Program-made: the position numbers and the translations under genes
Part shown: in pieces, positions 9,187-16,626 of the stretch
Numbering within the stretch: position 1 is the stretch's first letter
Layout of the letters: each line of letters begins with the position of its first letter
The notes under the pieces: model-generated
Database searches by the model: none
What the model saw: only the letters and a program-made list of their open reading frames with translations
What the model was told of the DNA's origin: nothing
Origin: Streptomyces sp. R41
Lineage (GTDB): Bacteria > Actinomycetota > Actinomycetes > Streptomycetales > Streptomycetaceae
DNA length: 64,000 bases
Reading direction: 5' to 3'
NCBI RefSeq assembly: GCF_041053055.1
Contig: NZ_CP163443.1
Span: 1,240,001 to 1,304,000 of the forward strand

Positions 9187-9555
9187 GGCGGGGCTCCTTA
9201 CGCATCGCGCCGACGCCGGTTCACATGGTCGGACGCCTCGATCATAAACACCTTCCGCACGCTTCTCACCTGCATAAACACAGCTTTGAGCAGCCCAAAG
9301 GCAGCCCTGGGGGTCGGCTCGGCGAGGGGCCGGGGGGCGCATCCGGTCGTGTGCTCCCACCCGGGCCGCCACCTCGTCATGCGCACTGGTGCTCCTCGCT
9401 GCCTGCGGGCAGACTGCACCGCACAGGACGTGTCCCGCGTGCCGACCGCATCGCGATCGCACGGGAACGGCGGTCGGAACGGGTGCACACTGGATCACGG
9501 CCCGACGCGGGTTCACGACGGAGCACAGCCGAAGCGCACAAGGGGGCGGGGCATC
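9187..9555. promoter_or_regulatory. Divergent region with a paired 9-bp direct repeat
   Basis: This 369-bp gene-free stretch separates the PLP enzyme (minus) from a small hypothetical gene (plus). CATAAACAC occurs at 9243-9251 and again at 9273-9281, exactly 30 bp apart (about three helical turns) on one face of the helix, 57-95 bp upstream of the PLP-enzyme start. That position and spacing suit a regulator binding site or tandem promoter elements; on the minus strand both read GTGTTTATG. The rest of the stretch shows nothing I can name. Confidence 0.45.
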
Positions 9556-9879
9556 ATGGCGGAGCCGGAGTTCACGGCCACGGGCGTGCGGATCGGGAAG
9601 AGGCTGCGCTCGCTCACCCGGGCCGGACAGGTCCGGATCAGCGACGGCAGGCTGCAATTGCTCACCAGTTACGGCAGCGAGATCGACAGCGCGCCGGTGC
9701 AGGCGGTGCGCGCGTCGAAGCCCTGGTTCGCCCACGAGGACCGGGCGTTGGCGGACGTCAACGGCACGCGCTACTCCCTCACCCTCGGCGAACACGACCC
9801 CGCGCCCGGCAAACCAGGGCCGCCCTCGGCGCGCCGCTTCATCGAGGCGGTACGCAAGGCGGCGGGACGCGGTGCCTGA
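9556..9879 (+). CDS. Small conserved hypothetical protein
   Basis: Encodes 107 residues from an ATG at 9556 behind AGGGGGCGGGG. I do not recognise a named domain. The protein alternates basic and hydrophobic residues without signal peptide or membrane helix, and has W and F near the middle ([11 protein letters not shown]). GC3 bias supports real coding. Its final codons are the first unit of a tandem repeat array that continues for about 150 bp past the stop, so the C-terminus may be recently altered. Confidence 0.6.
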   Translation: MAEPEFTATGVRIGKRLRSLTRAGQVRISDGRLQLLTSYGSEIDSAPVQAVRASKPWFAHEDRALADVNGTRYSLTLGEHDPAPGKPGPPSARRFIEAVRKAAGRGA

Positions 9880-10035
9880 AGCCGTACGCGGGGCAGCGGG
9901 GCGCACCAGCTGAAGCGATACGGCCAGGCAGCAGGACGCGACAGCCGAAGCCATACGCCATGCAAGCGGGAGGCAACGGCTGAAGCCATCGCGAGGCAGC
10001 GGGGCGCAGCGGCGAAAGCACGGCCGCAGCGGCTG
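9839..10035 (+). repeat. About 35-bp degenerate tandem repeats spanning a gene's 3' end
   Basis: Units begin near 9839 (inside the coding end of the 107-residue gene), 9874, 9909, 9944 and 9979, with decayed copies near 10012 and 10031. Each has the layout GC(C/T)GAAGCC-(G/A)TACGC-n-GGCAGCGGGGCGCA. The stop TGA of the gene lies inside the second unit, and TGA recurs in most later units. Together with 10036-10219 this fills the 340-bp gap to the next gene; the last part presumably carries the promoter of the ATP-binding protein. Confidence 0.7.
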
Positions 10036-10219
10036 AAAGTGCCGCGAGTTGCAGGACCGCACCCCCTGCGTCACGCTGGTCTCACGTCACTCTGGGTTTA
10101 CCGGCGATAACGCTGCGAACCAGCCCGCCGGCCACGACAGCAGGCGGCCGTTCCACTCAGCCACACTGCTGGATCCGATCTCCGTCTTCTTCCGGACCTC
10201 AATTCGGGGAGTCGCAGCC

Positions 10220-10744
10220 GTGATCAGCCAGCCAAGCAGGCATTGCACGGTGGAGCTCCAAGCCCTGCCGTCGCGGATCGGCCAGGTCCGCAGAATCGTC
10301 TCTGCGCAGTTGCGCTACTGGCATCTGGACCCCTTGATAGACCGGGCCGCGCTCGGCGTGACCGAGCTGCTGACCAACGTCCACCGGCACGCCCAGCCCG
10401 ACAAGACGTGCACCGTGGAGATCGAGCTGCTGCTGGACCGACTCACGGTCTCGGTGCACGACCACGACCCCCGCCTTCCCGAGGTGCGGGACGCGGACCC
10501 CACCTCCACCGGCGGACGCGGCCTCGCGATGGTCGCCGCGGTGAGCGAGAGCTGGGGCGTGCGTCCCGACGGCGAGTCGGGCAAGGTCGTGTGGTTCACG
10601 CTTCCGGCGCCGACGAACGCGGTGACGGCGCCCGTCCTCCCGCCGTACGGCACGGCGCGCGAGACCACGCGCAGGCAACCCCTCGACGGCCGCGACGGCC
10701 TCCGGCCCGAACACGCTCCCGCCCGGTCCGCCGTTGCCGGCTGA
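10220..10744 (+). CDS. HATPase_c anti-sigma/regulatory ATP-binding protein
   Basis: Encodes 174 residues from a GTG at 10220 with GGGGAG nine bases upstream; the frame is open to 10049 but the upstream part is unlike the family. The core is the GHKL ATPase fold of SpoIIAB/RsbW-type serine kinases: N-box ELLTNVHRHA, G1 box VxVHDHDP, and G2 box GGRGLAMV. Streptomyces has dozens of these small stand-alone anti-sigma-like kinases, which usually pair with SpoIIE phosphatases or anti-anti-sigma proteins. No partner sits beside it; a SpoIIE phosphatase is found 14 kb away. The last 40 residues are low-complexity and probably not part of the fold. Confidence 0.85.
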   Translation: MISQPSRHCTVELQALPSRIGQVRRIVSAQLRYWHLDPLIDRAALGVTELLTNVHRHAQPDKTCTVEIELLLDRLTVSVHDHDPRLPEVRDADPTSTGGRGLAMVAAVSESWGVRPDGESGKVVWFTLPAPTNAVTAPVLPPYGTARETTRRQPLDGRDGLRPEHAPARSAVAG

Positions 10745-10806
10745 CCGGGCGGTGACCCCCACCTCGTACGCCATTCAATGGCGAAGGGCGTACGTCCCTC
10801 GGTGGC

Positions 10807-13368
10807 TCACTCGGTGGCGATGGCGCGCAGCACGTCCAGGCGCGCCGCCCGCCGGGCCGGGCGCAGGCCCGCGAGGCCCCCGGCCGCGAGGCCCACCAGC
10901 GCCACCACGACCAGCTGCACGGGCGGCACCGCGAAGGCGAAGGCGCTGTCCGACGCGCCGTCGGAGGCCTTGACGAGCACCCAGCCGAGGAAGGCGCCCA
11001 GGGCGAGGCCGCCCGCCGTGCCGAAGGCGGCCACGAGGACCGACTCCCAGCGGACCATGGCGCGCAGCTGCGCCCGGGTCTGTCCGACGGCCCGGAGCAG
11101 ACCGAGCTCACGGGTGCGCTCGTGGATCGCGAGCGTGAGCGTGTTGGCGATGCCGAGCAGGGCGATGAGGACCGCGAGGGCGAGCAGCGCGTAGACCAGG
11201 GTCAGCATCATGTCGATGCCGCCGGCCGAGGACTGCGCGTATTCGTCGCGGGTCTGCACCTCGGGGTTGCCGTACTGTTCGGCGACCTTCCGCACCGCGG
11301 TCTTGCCGTCGGCGGTGCTCACACCGTCCTTGAAGGAGACGGCGACGAGCGTGTCGGAGTCCTGGGTGCGGTGCGGGGCCCAGGCGGCTCGGGTGATGAC
11401 GTAGTCGCCCGCGAGTTCCGACTGACCGTAGACCGCGCGGACCGTGAAGCTCTCCTTCTTGCCGTCGGTGAAGGTGAGTTGAGCCGTGTCGCCGGTCTTG
11501 AGGTGCTGTTTGTCGGCCTCCTTCTTGGTGATGGCGATGCCGTTGGTGCCAAGGTCGTCCAGCGAGCCGTGTACCTCGCCGAGGTCGAAGACCTTGCCGA
11601 GGGTCACCGGGTCGGTGACGGTCAACGCGCGTCCCTTGCCGTCGACTTCGGCGACACCGCGGCCCAGGCCCACGGCGTTCTCGACGGACGGCTGCCGCGC
11701 GATCGCGGGGGCCAGCTTCGGGCTGAGCCCGCTGCCGCCCGCGCCGAACGAGGGGGTGCTGACGGCGACGTCGCCCGCGAAGGACCGGGACACCGTCTGG
11801 TCCATGGTGGCCTTGAGCGAGGCGCCGAAGACCGTGAACAGGGAGACGACGGCGACGCCGATCATCAGGGCGCTCGCGGTGGCGGCGGTCCGCTTCGGGC
11901 TGCGCAGCGCGTTGCGCCGGGCGAGCCCGCCCGTGACACCGCGCAGCTTGTCGAGAGGGCCGCCGAGGACGCGTACGGCTGTCGAGGAGGCGACGGGGCC
12001 GAGGACCACGAAGGCGGCGAGGGCGAGCACGGCGCCGAGCCCGGCGAGCCACAGGGACGGATTCGCCAGTACGCCGGTCAGGGTGATGCCGACCGCCAGT
12101 GCGGTCAGGCCGCAACCGACGATCGCACGCCCGCGCGAGGCCCCGGACTGGTCGACGGCCGTCTCGCGCAGCGCGGCCAGCGGTGCGGTGCGTCCGGCAC
12201 GTACGGCGGGCAGCAGCGCGGAGCCGAGGCAGACCACGATGCCGACCGCGAGCGGCAGCAGCATGGACAGGCCGCTGATCACCAAGTTGCCCTCGGGGAA
12301 CGGGAATCCGATGGCTGGGAAGAGCGCCTGCAGGCCGGCCGCGATGCCGATGCCGCCCGCGAGCCCCGCGGCCGAGGCGGTCACGGCGACCACGCTCGCC
12401 TCGACGAGGGTCGAGGCGGTGACCTGACGGCGGGAGGCGCCGAGGGCGCGCAACAGGGCGTTCTCTCGGGTGCGTTGGGCCACGACGATCGCGAAGGTGT
12501 TGTGGATGGAGAAGGTCGCGACCAACAGCGCGATTCCGGAGAACACGAGCAGGAAGGTCGTGAAGATGGTCAGGAACTGGCTGGAGATCATGTCGGTGTT
12601 CTCCTGGGCCGACTCCTGGCCAGTGATGGCCTCGACTCCCTTGGGCAGGACGGGAGTCAGAGCGGAGACGAGCTGCTGCTCACCGACACCGGGGCCGGCC
12701 CGCACGCGGATGCTCGCGGCCTCGCCGGGCTTCGCGGTGAGGTACTTCTCGGCGTCGGCCTGGGTCATTCCGGTGAACGTCACCTGTGCCATGCCGTCCT
12801 CGCCGCCGAAGGTCGCGAGGCCCACGATGGTCACCTTGACGGGATCGGGTGTGCGCAGGGTCGTCGTGTCGCCGATCTTCAGGTCGCCCTTCTTGGCGGC
12901 GCCCCGATTGACGATGACCTCGCCGGACTTCGACGGGACGCGGCCTTCGGCGAGTTGATACGCGTTGAGCTGGGGATCCTCGATCCAGTTGCCCGCGAGG
13001 GTGGGAGGGCCCTGGCCGCCGATGGGCTTGCCGTTGGCGCCGACGAGCTGGCCCGCGCCCTGGATGTCGGGCGCGGCGGCCGCGACTGAGGGGGTCTGCT
13101 CGATCGTCTTCACCAGGTCGGTGTCGACGGGCCGGCGCACGCCCTGGCTCTCGCCGGGCGTGGTGATGGTGTCGGCGCTGCGGACGACGGCGTCGGTGCC
13201 CTTCGTCGCGTTGCCGAACATCGTGTCGAAGCTGGCGCGCAGCGTGTCGCCCATGACCAGCGTTCCGGCCAGGAAGGCGACGCCGAGGAGCACCGCCAGG
13301 AACGTACCGGCGAAGCGTCGTTTGTGGGCGCGCAGGGAGGAGACGCTGATGCGAATCGAGGCGTTCAT
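10807..13368 (-). CDS. ABC transporter permease, FtsX/MacB type, double domain
   Basis: Encodes 853 residues; the ATG at 13368 overlaps the stop of the ATPase gene (ATGA), so the two are translationally coupled. The layout is an N-terminal helix (about 17-37), a large extracytoplasmic MacB-PCD-like domain, three helices near 255-380 forming the first FtsX domain, a central helix pair, a second extracytoplasmic domain, and three C-terminal helices of a second FtsX domain. This is the usual actinobacterial export permease of type VII ABC systems, which act mechanically on envelope substrates or expel antimicrobials and lipids. The substrate is not visible. It is the last gene of an operon SHOCT-ATPase-permease. 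Confidence 0.9.
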   Translation of the reverse strand: MNASIRISVSSLRAHKRRFAGTFLAVLLGVAFLAGTLVMGDTLRASFDTMFGNATKGTDAVVRSADTITTPGESQGVRRPVDTDLVKTIEQTPSVAAAAPDIQGAGQLVGANGKPIGGQGPPTLAGNWIEDPQLNAYQLAEGRVPSKSGEVIVNRGAAKKGDLKIGDTTTLRTPDPVKVTIVGLATFGGEDGMAQVTFTGMTQADAEKYLTAKPGEAASIRVRAGPGVGEQQLVSALTPVLPKGVEAITGQESAQENTDMISSQFLTIFTTFLLVFSGIALLVATFSIHNTFAIVVAQRTRENALLRALGASRRQVTASTLVEASVVAVTASAAGLAGGIGIAAGLQALFPAIGFPFPEGNLVISGLSMLLPLAVGIVVCLGSALLPAVRAGRTAPLAALRETAVDQSGASRGRAIVGCGLTALAVGITLTGVLANPSLWLAGLGAVLALAAFVVLGPVASSTAVRVLGGPLDKLRGVTGGLARRNALRSPKRTAATASALMIGVAVVSLFTVFGASLKATMDQTVSRSFAGDVAVSTPSFGAGGSGLSPKLAPAIARQPSVENAVGLGRGVAEVDGKGRALTVTDPVTLGKVFDLGEVHGSLDDLGTNGIAITKKEADKQHLKTGDTAQLTFTDGKKESFTVRAVYGQSELAGDYVITRAAWAPHRTQDSDTLVAVSFKDGVSTADGKTAVRKVAEQYGNPEVQTRDEYAQSSAGGIDMMLTLVYALLALAVLIALLGIANTLTLAIHERTRELGLLRAVGQTRAQLRAMVRWESVLVAAFGTAGGLALGAFLGWVLVKASDGASDSAFAFAVPPVQLVVVALVGLAAGGLAGLRPARRAARLDVLRAIATE

Positions 13369-14123
13369 GACGGCCCTCCCTTTCCGTCGAAGGCCTTCAT
13401 CCGGTCGAGGACCTTGTCGGCCGTCGGGGATTCCATCCGGTCGACAAGGCGTCCGTCGGCGAGGAAGACGACCTCGTCGGCGTGCGCGGCAGCCACCGGG
13501 TCGTGGGTGACCATGACGACCGTACGGTCCATCTGGCGCACCGCCCTGCCGAGGAGGTTCAGGACCTCCTCGCCGGAGCGGGAGTCGAGGTTGCCGGTGG
13601 GTTCGTCGGCGAAGACGACGTCGGGCTGCCCGGCGAACGCCCGTGCCACGGCGACGCGTTGCTGCTGTCCACCCGAGAGCTCGCTGGGACGGTGGTGGAG
13701 CCGGTCGCGCAGGCCGACGACGTCGACGAGGGCGTCGATCCAGTCGCGTGAGCCCTCGGATCCGGCGAGGTCCATCGGCAGGGTGATGTTCTCCGCGACG
13801 GTCAGCGTCGGGACCAGGTTGAACGCCTGGAAGACGAAGCCGATGCGGTCGCGGCGCAGCAGCGTCAGTCGACGGTCGTCGAGCGTGCCCAGTTCGGTGT
13901 CGCCGATGAACGCGGCTCCGGAGGTGAGCGTGTCGAGGCCCGCCGCGCAATGCATCAGGGTGGACTTGCCGGAGCCCGAGGGCCCCATGATCGCGGTGAA
14001 GCGACCGGCCGGAAAGCCGACGCTCACCCCGTCCAGGGCCCTCACGGCGGTGTCTCCGCTGCCGTACACCTTGACGGCGTCGGTGACACCCGCGGCATGA
14101 CGCGTCGTGATCACGGTGGTCAT
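13365..14123 (-). CDS. ABC transporter ATP-binding protein (LolD/MacB type)
   Basis: Encodes 252 residues. All nucleotide-binding motifs are present: Walker A GPSGSGKST, Q-loop FVFQAFNL, signature LSGGQQQR, Walker B VVFADEPTGNLDS and the switch His in MVTHDP. The PTGNLDS extension is typical of ATPases serving FtsX-type permeases, which fits the coupled downstream permease. It overlaps the upstream SHOCT gene by ATGA (14120-14123) and the permease by four bases, so the three genes form one transcript, likely controlled by the divergent TetR protein. Confidence 0.95.
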   Translation of the reverse strand: MTTVITTRHAAGVTDAVKVYGSGDTAVRALDGVSVGFPAGRFTAIMGPSGSGKSTLMHCAAGLDTLTSGAAFIGDTELGTLDDRRLTLLRRDRIGFVFQAFNLVPTLTVAENITLPMDLAGSEGSRDWIDALVDVVGLRDRLHHRPSELSGGQQQRVAVARAFAGQPDVVFADEPTGNLDSRSGEEVLNLLGRAVRQMDRTVVMVTHDPVAAAHADEVVFLADGRLVDRMESPTADKVLDRMKAFDGKGGPS

Positions 14124-14428
14124 GCCGCTCCCCCCTTGCCCGTACGCCCGAACTGCTCGTCCAGGACGGAGAGCCGGCGCCAGTACTCGTCCTCGTCGAT
14201 CTCTCCGGAGGCGAAGCGGCGGCCGAGCACCGCGATCGGCGAGTCACCCGCCGGGCGGGTGTCGCCGCCGGGGCCGAAGCCGCCCATCGCGCGCCACGGA
14301 CCGAGACGACCACGCCGGCCGGTGCGGCGCAGGACGGTCACGACGCCGATCACGACGACGGCCCAGATCAGCGGGAAGAAGAGGATCCACGGGCCGGGCC
14401 CGCCGTCCCAGTTCGCCAGGGTCTGCAT
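14120..14428 (-). CDS. SHOCT-domain small membrane protein
   Basis: Encodes 102 residues. One hydrophobic helix (about 14-34) is followed by a basic, Gly-rich linker and a C-terminal SHOCT motif (LGRRFASGEIDEDEYWRRL, about 68-88). SHOCT is a short helical oligomerisation motif found at the ends of many bacterial membrane proteins. As the first gene of the ABC operon it may be an accessory or regulatory subunit of the exporter; that role is inferred from position only. Confidence 0.8.
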   Translation of the reverse strand: MQTLANWDGGPGPWILFFPLIWAVVVIGVVTVLRRTGRRGRLGPWRAMGGFGPGGDTRPAGDSPIAVLGRRFASGEIDEDEYWRRLSVLDEQFGRTGKGGAA

Positions 14429-14577
14429 CTCGAGTCATCTCCTCGGTGGGATCTGTTGCGATGCTTCGAGATTGGCTGCGAAAGGGGGTCCCGGTCGTCG
14501 TACGGCCAGCGGCCGTACGCGTACCTCCGTGGGAGTACGCGGAGCTTCCTGGGCTGCTCCTTGAAGACCTCGACTTC

Positions 14578-14597
14578 TGTACCTACTAGTATGTACA
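14578..14597. promoter_or_regulatory. Probable TetR operator palindrome
   Basis: TGTACCTACTAGTATGTACA is a 20-bp palindrome with a single mismatched pair, centred on CTAG, lying 9 bp before the chosen start of the TetR gene and about 150 bp before the divergent SHOCT-ABC operon. Length, symmetry and place fit a self-regulating TetR operator. It contains an in-frame ATG (14591), which argues that translation starts at the next ATG, 14606. Confidence 0.65.
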
Positions 14598-14605
14598 TTG
14601 GCTTC

Positions 14606-15166
14606 ATGAGCACTCCGGACCGGCTGATCGAGTCCACCCGCGAGCTGTTGTGGGAGCGCGGTTACGTGGGCACCAGCCCCAAGGCGATCCAGCAGCACGC
14701 CGGTGCGGGCCAGGGCAGCATGTACCACCACTTCAAGGGCAAGCCCGATCTGGCCCTCGCCGCGATCCGCCGCACCGCCGAGGAGCTGCGCGCTACCGCC
14801 GAGGGCGTACTGAGCGCGCCCGGATCGCCGTACGCGCGCATCGAGGCGTATCTGCGCCGCGAGCGCGACGTCCTGCGCGGCTGCCCTGTCGGGCGGCTGA
14901 CGATGGACCCGGAGGTCATCGCGAGCGACGAGCTGCGCGCGCCCGTCGACGAGACGCTCGACTGGCTGCGCGAGCGCCTCGCCGGAATCGTCGAAGAGGG
15001 CAAGGAACAGGGTCAGTTCGCGCCCACGCTCGACGCGGAGGAGATCGCCGCGACGATCCTCGCGACCGTCCAGGGCGGTTATGTACTGGCCCGCGCGTCC
15101 GGCTCACCCGCCGCCTTCGACACGGGAGTTCGCGGACTGCTCGCCCTTCTCACGCCTCTCCGATAA
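14606..15166 (+). CDS. TetR-family transcriptional regulator
   Basis: Encodes 186 residues from the ATG at 14606; the ATG five codons upstream lies inside the palindromic operator. No clear ribosome binding site precedes it, so a leaderless or near-leaderless message is possible. Residues 1-50 form the TetR helix-turn-helix (ELLWERGYVGTS, GAGQGSMYHHF). The C-terminal domain resembles the LmrA/YxaF group (CPVGRLTMDP). It is divergent from the SHOCT-ABC operon and directly upstream of the DUF4865 gene (15-bp gap), so it probably represses the exporter, itself and perhaps the DUF4865/tautomerase genes. Confidence 0.9.
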   Translation: MSTPDRLIESTRELLWERGYVGTSPKAIQQHAGAGQGSMYHHFKGKPDLALAAIRRTAEELRATAEGVLSAPGSPYARIEAYLRRERDVLRGCPVGRLTMDPEVIASDELRAPVDETLDWLRERLAGIVEEGKEQGQFAPTLDAEEIAATILATVQGGYVLARASGSPAAFDTGVRGLLALLTPLR

Positions 15167-15181
15167 GGGAGTTTCCGCCAG

Positions 15182-15766
15182 ATGCACGCCATGCAGTACG
15201 AGCTCACCTTCCCCGCCGACTACGACATGGACATCATCCGCGGGCGTGTCTCCCGTATCGGGCACCTGCTCGACGACTGGGAGGGGCTCGGATTCAAGAC
15301 ATATCTCATGCGTGAGCGCGGGGTGGACGGTTCGCCGGTCAACCAGTACGCGCCGTTCTACCTGTGGAACACGTCGGAGGGCATGAACTCCTTCCTCTGG
15401 GGCGGCGCGTTCCAGGGGCTCGTCAACGACTTCGGGCGACCCGTGGTGCAGCACTGGACCGGTCTCGCCTACGAGGAGGGCGGCGCCGCCGGCTCGCCCG
15501 CCAAGGTCGCGGTACGGCGGCGGCAGCCCGTTCCCGATGGAATGGAGCTGTCCGAGGTGATGGAGGAGGCCGTGCGCGAGGCCGGGCGGCTGGCCGCGCT
15601 GGACGGCGCGGTCTGCGCGGCCGCAGCCGTCGATCCGCGGCACTGGGAGCTGGTGCACTTCTCGCTCTGGGACCACGACTCTCCCAAGGCTTCGGGCGAG
15701 GTCTTCCGGGTGCTGCACATGTCGGCGCCGGAACGCGACCGGCTGCCGCGGGGCCGGCAGTGGTGA
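15182..15766 (+). CDS. DUF4865 family protein
   Basis: Encodes 194 residues from an ATG at 15182 with AAGGGAG upstream. The N-terminus (MQYELTFPADYDMDIIR) and the segment HLLDDWEGLGFKTYLMRE are characteristic of DUF4865, a family of unknown function with a ferredoxin-like or monooxygenase-like beta-alpha pattern. In actinobacteria and proteobacteria these genes tend to sit beside tautomerase-family genes, as here. A role in small-molecule turnover alongside the tautomerase is inference. Directly after its stop, and in the same frame, lies a remnant of another gene. Confidence 0.75.
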   Translation: MHAMQYELTFPADYDMDIIRGRVSRIGHLLDDWEGLGFKTYLMRERGVDGSPVNQYAPFYLWNTSEGMNSFLWGGAFQGLVNDFGRPVVQHWTGLAYEEGGAAGSPAKVAVRRRQPVPDGMELSEVMEEAVREAGRLAALDGAVCAAAAVDPRHWELVHFSLWDHDSPKASGEVFRVLHMSAPERDRLPRGRQW

Positions 15767-15862
15767 ACACGGTTCGTCGAACTCGCCCTGGGAAAGGACC
15801 TGGTGGAGCGCGTCTTCACCGAGAACCCCGCGCGCGCCTTCGCCGTGGACTGGCGTGAGTGA
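15767..15862 (+). pseudogene. C-terminal remnant of a metal-dependent hydrolase
   Basis: Immediately after the DUF4865 stop, and in the same frame, 31 codons stay open to a TGA at 15860-15862 and read FVELALGKDLVERVFTENPA followed by RAFAVDWRE. Codon third positions are GC-rich as in real genes. An E-N-P-A-R-A-F ending is typical of amidohydrolases and phosphotriesterase-like enzymes of the TIM-barrel superfamily. The remainder of such a gene is missing, so this looks like the tail of a hydrolase deleted from a former DUF4865-hydrolase-tautomerase operon. Alternatively it is a recently cut-off extension of DUF4865. Confidence 0.5.
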
Positions 15863-15924
15863 GCAGCGGCGCTGCCCAACCCACCGGAACCCGTTGACCA
15901 TTTCTCCGAGGGGACAACACTGAC

Positions 15925-16350
15925 ATGCCCTTTGTCCGCATAGACGCGCTGGGGACCGATCGTGACCGGCTCGACGCGCTCGGCCGCGCCGTGCACGACG
16001 CCCTGGTGGAAACCATCGGCATCCCACCCGACGACCGGTTCCAGGTCCTGGTCGGCCACGACGGCTTCAGCAGCACGCTGCGTTACGACGACTATCTCGG
16101 CGTGCGCCGCGACGACGGCATCGTGTACGTCGCGATCACGCTGCGCTCCGGCCGCACGCCCGCGCAGAAGCGGGAGCTCTACCGGCGTATCGCCGAACTC
16201 GCCCACGCCTACGCCGGGACGGAGCCGCGCAACGTGTTCGTCACCCTGACCGAGAACGAGTCGATCGACTGGTCACTCGGCGACGGGGTGGCGCAGTACG
16301 CCCTGACCTCCGATGCAGCCGATCCGTCGTCGGCGGTTACCCGGAACTAA
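15925..16350 (+). CDS. Tautomerase-superfamily protein
   Basis: Encodes 141 residues from an ATG at 15925 behind GAGGGGACAAC. The chain begins M-P-F-V-R-I, giving the exposed N-terminal proline (Pro1 after Met removal) that is the general acid/base of 4-oxalocrotonate tautomerases. It is about double the length of a single 4-OT unit (60-70 residues), as in the two-unit MSAD/cis-CAAD-like or DUF1904-like tautomerases, and the second half (GIVYVAITLRSGRTPAQK) repeats the fold. Substrate is unknown. It forms a unit with TetR and DUF4865. Confidence 0.8.
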   Translation: MPFVRIDALGTDRDRLDALGRAVHDALVETIGIPPDDRFQVLVGHDGFSSTLRYDDYLGVRRDDGIVYVAITLRSGRTPAQKRELYRRIAELAHAYAGTEPRNVFVTLTENESIDWSLGDGVAQYALTSDAADPSSAVTRN

Positions 16351-16626
16351 GCCACCGAGGTGTTCACCGACGGCCGGAGCTTCTCCGCCGCCGTGAGGGC
16401 CTCGTGCGCGTCGAAGGCCGCCAACAGCGCCTCGTCCGCAGGGTGTTCGCACGCGCGGAAGGCGATCTGCTCGTACTGCTGGCGCCCTTCCGGCGGCGCG
16501 TCCGCAAGTCCGCCTGGGTCTGCGGACGGGTGACGCGGCCGCCGCGCTGACCCGGCTCGACGAGCGCTCGTCGCTGCGCTGTGGAGTCTGACCGGTTCCT
16601 GACCTTCAGAACTCGGCCAGAGCCCC
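16351..16626 (-). pseudogene. Intergenic stretch with decayed coding fragments
   Basis: Between the tautomerase and ROK genes no complete gene is convincing, but two fragments show coding bias. On the minus strand, about 50 codons ending at TAG 16350-16352 have almost pure G/C third positions and encode an acidic helical tail (QYEQIAFRACEHPADEALL). On the plus strand, about 30 codons up to a TGA near 16590 read LGLRTGDAAAALTRLDERSS. Neither has a plausible start, and I do not recognise either. They are best seen as gene debris, possibly tied to the same deletion history as the hydrolase remnant 500 bp upstream. Confidence 0.3.

Noticed and set aside
9839..10035. CRISPR-like array
   Set aside because: Units are contiguous and degenerate with no unique spacers, and no cas genes are present.
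11122..13089. 655-codon open frame on the plus strand
   Set aside because: It is the antisense shadow of the ABC permease; low-complexity Gly/Glu/Arg composition and no family match.
14591..14605. Upstream ATG as start of the TetR gene
   Set aside because: It lies inside the palindromic operator and adds residues not seen in the family; ATG 14606 is preferred.
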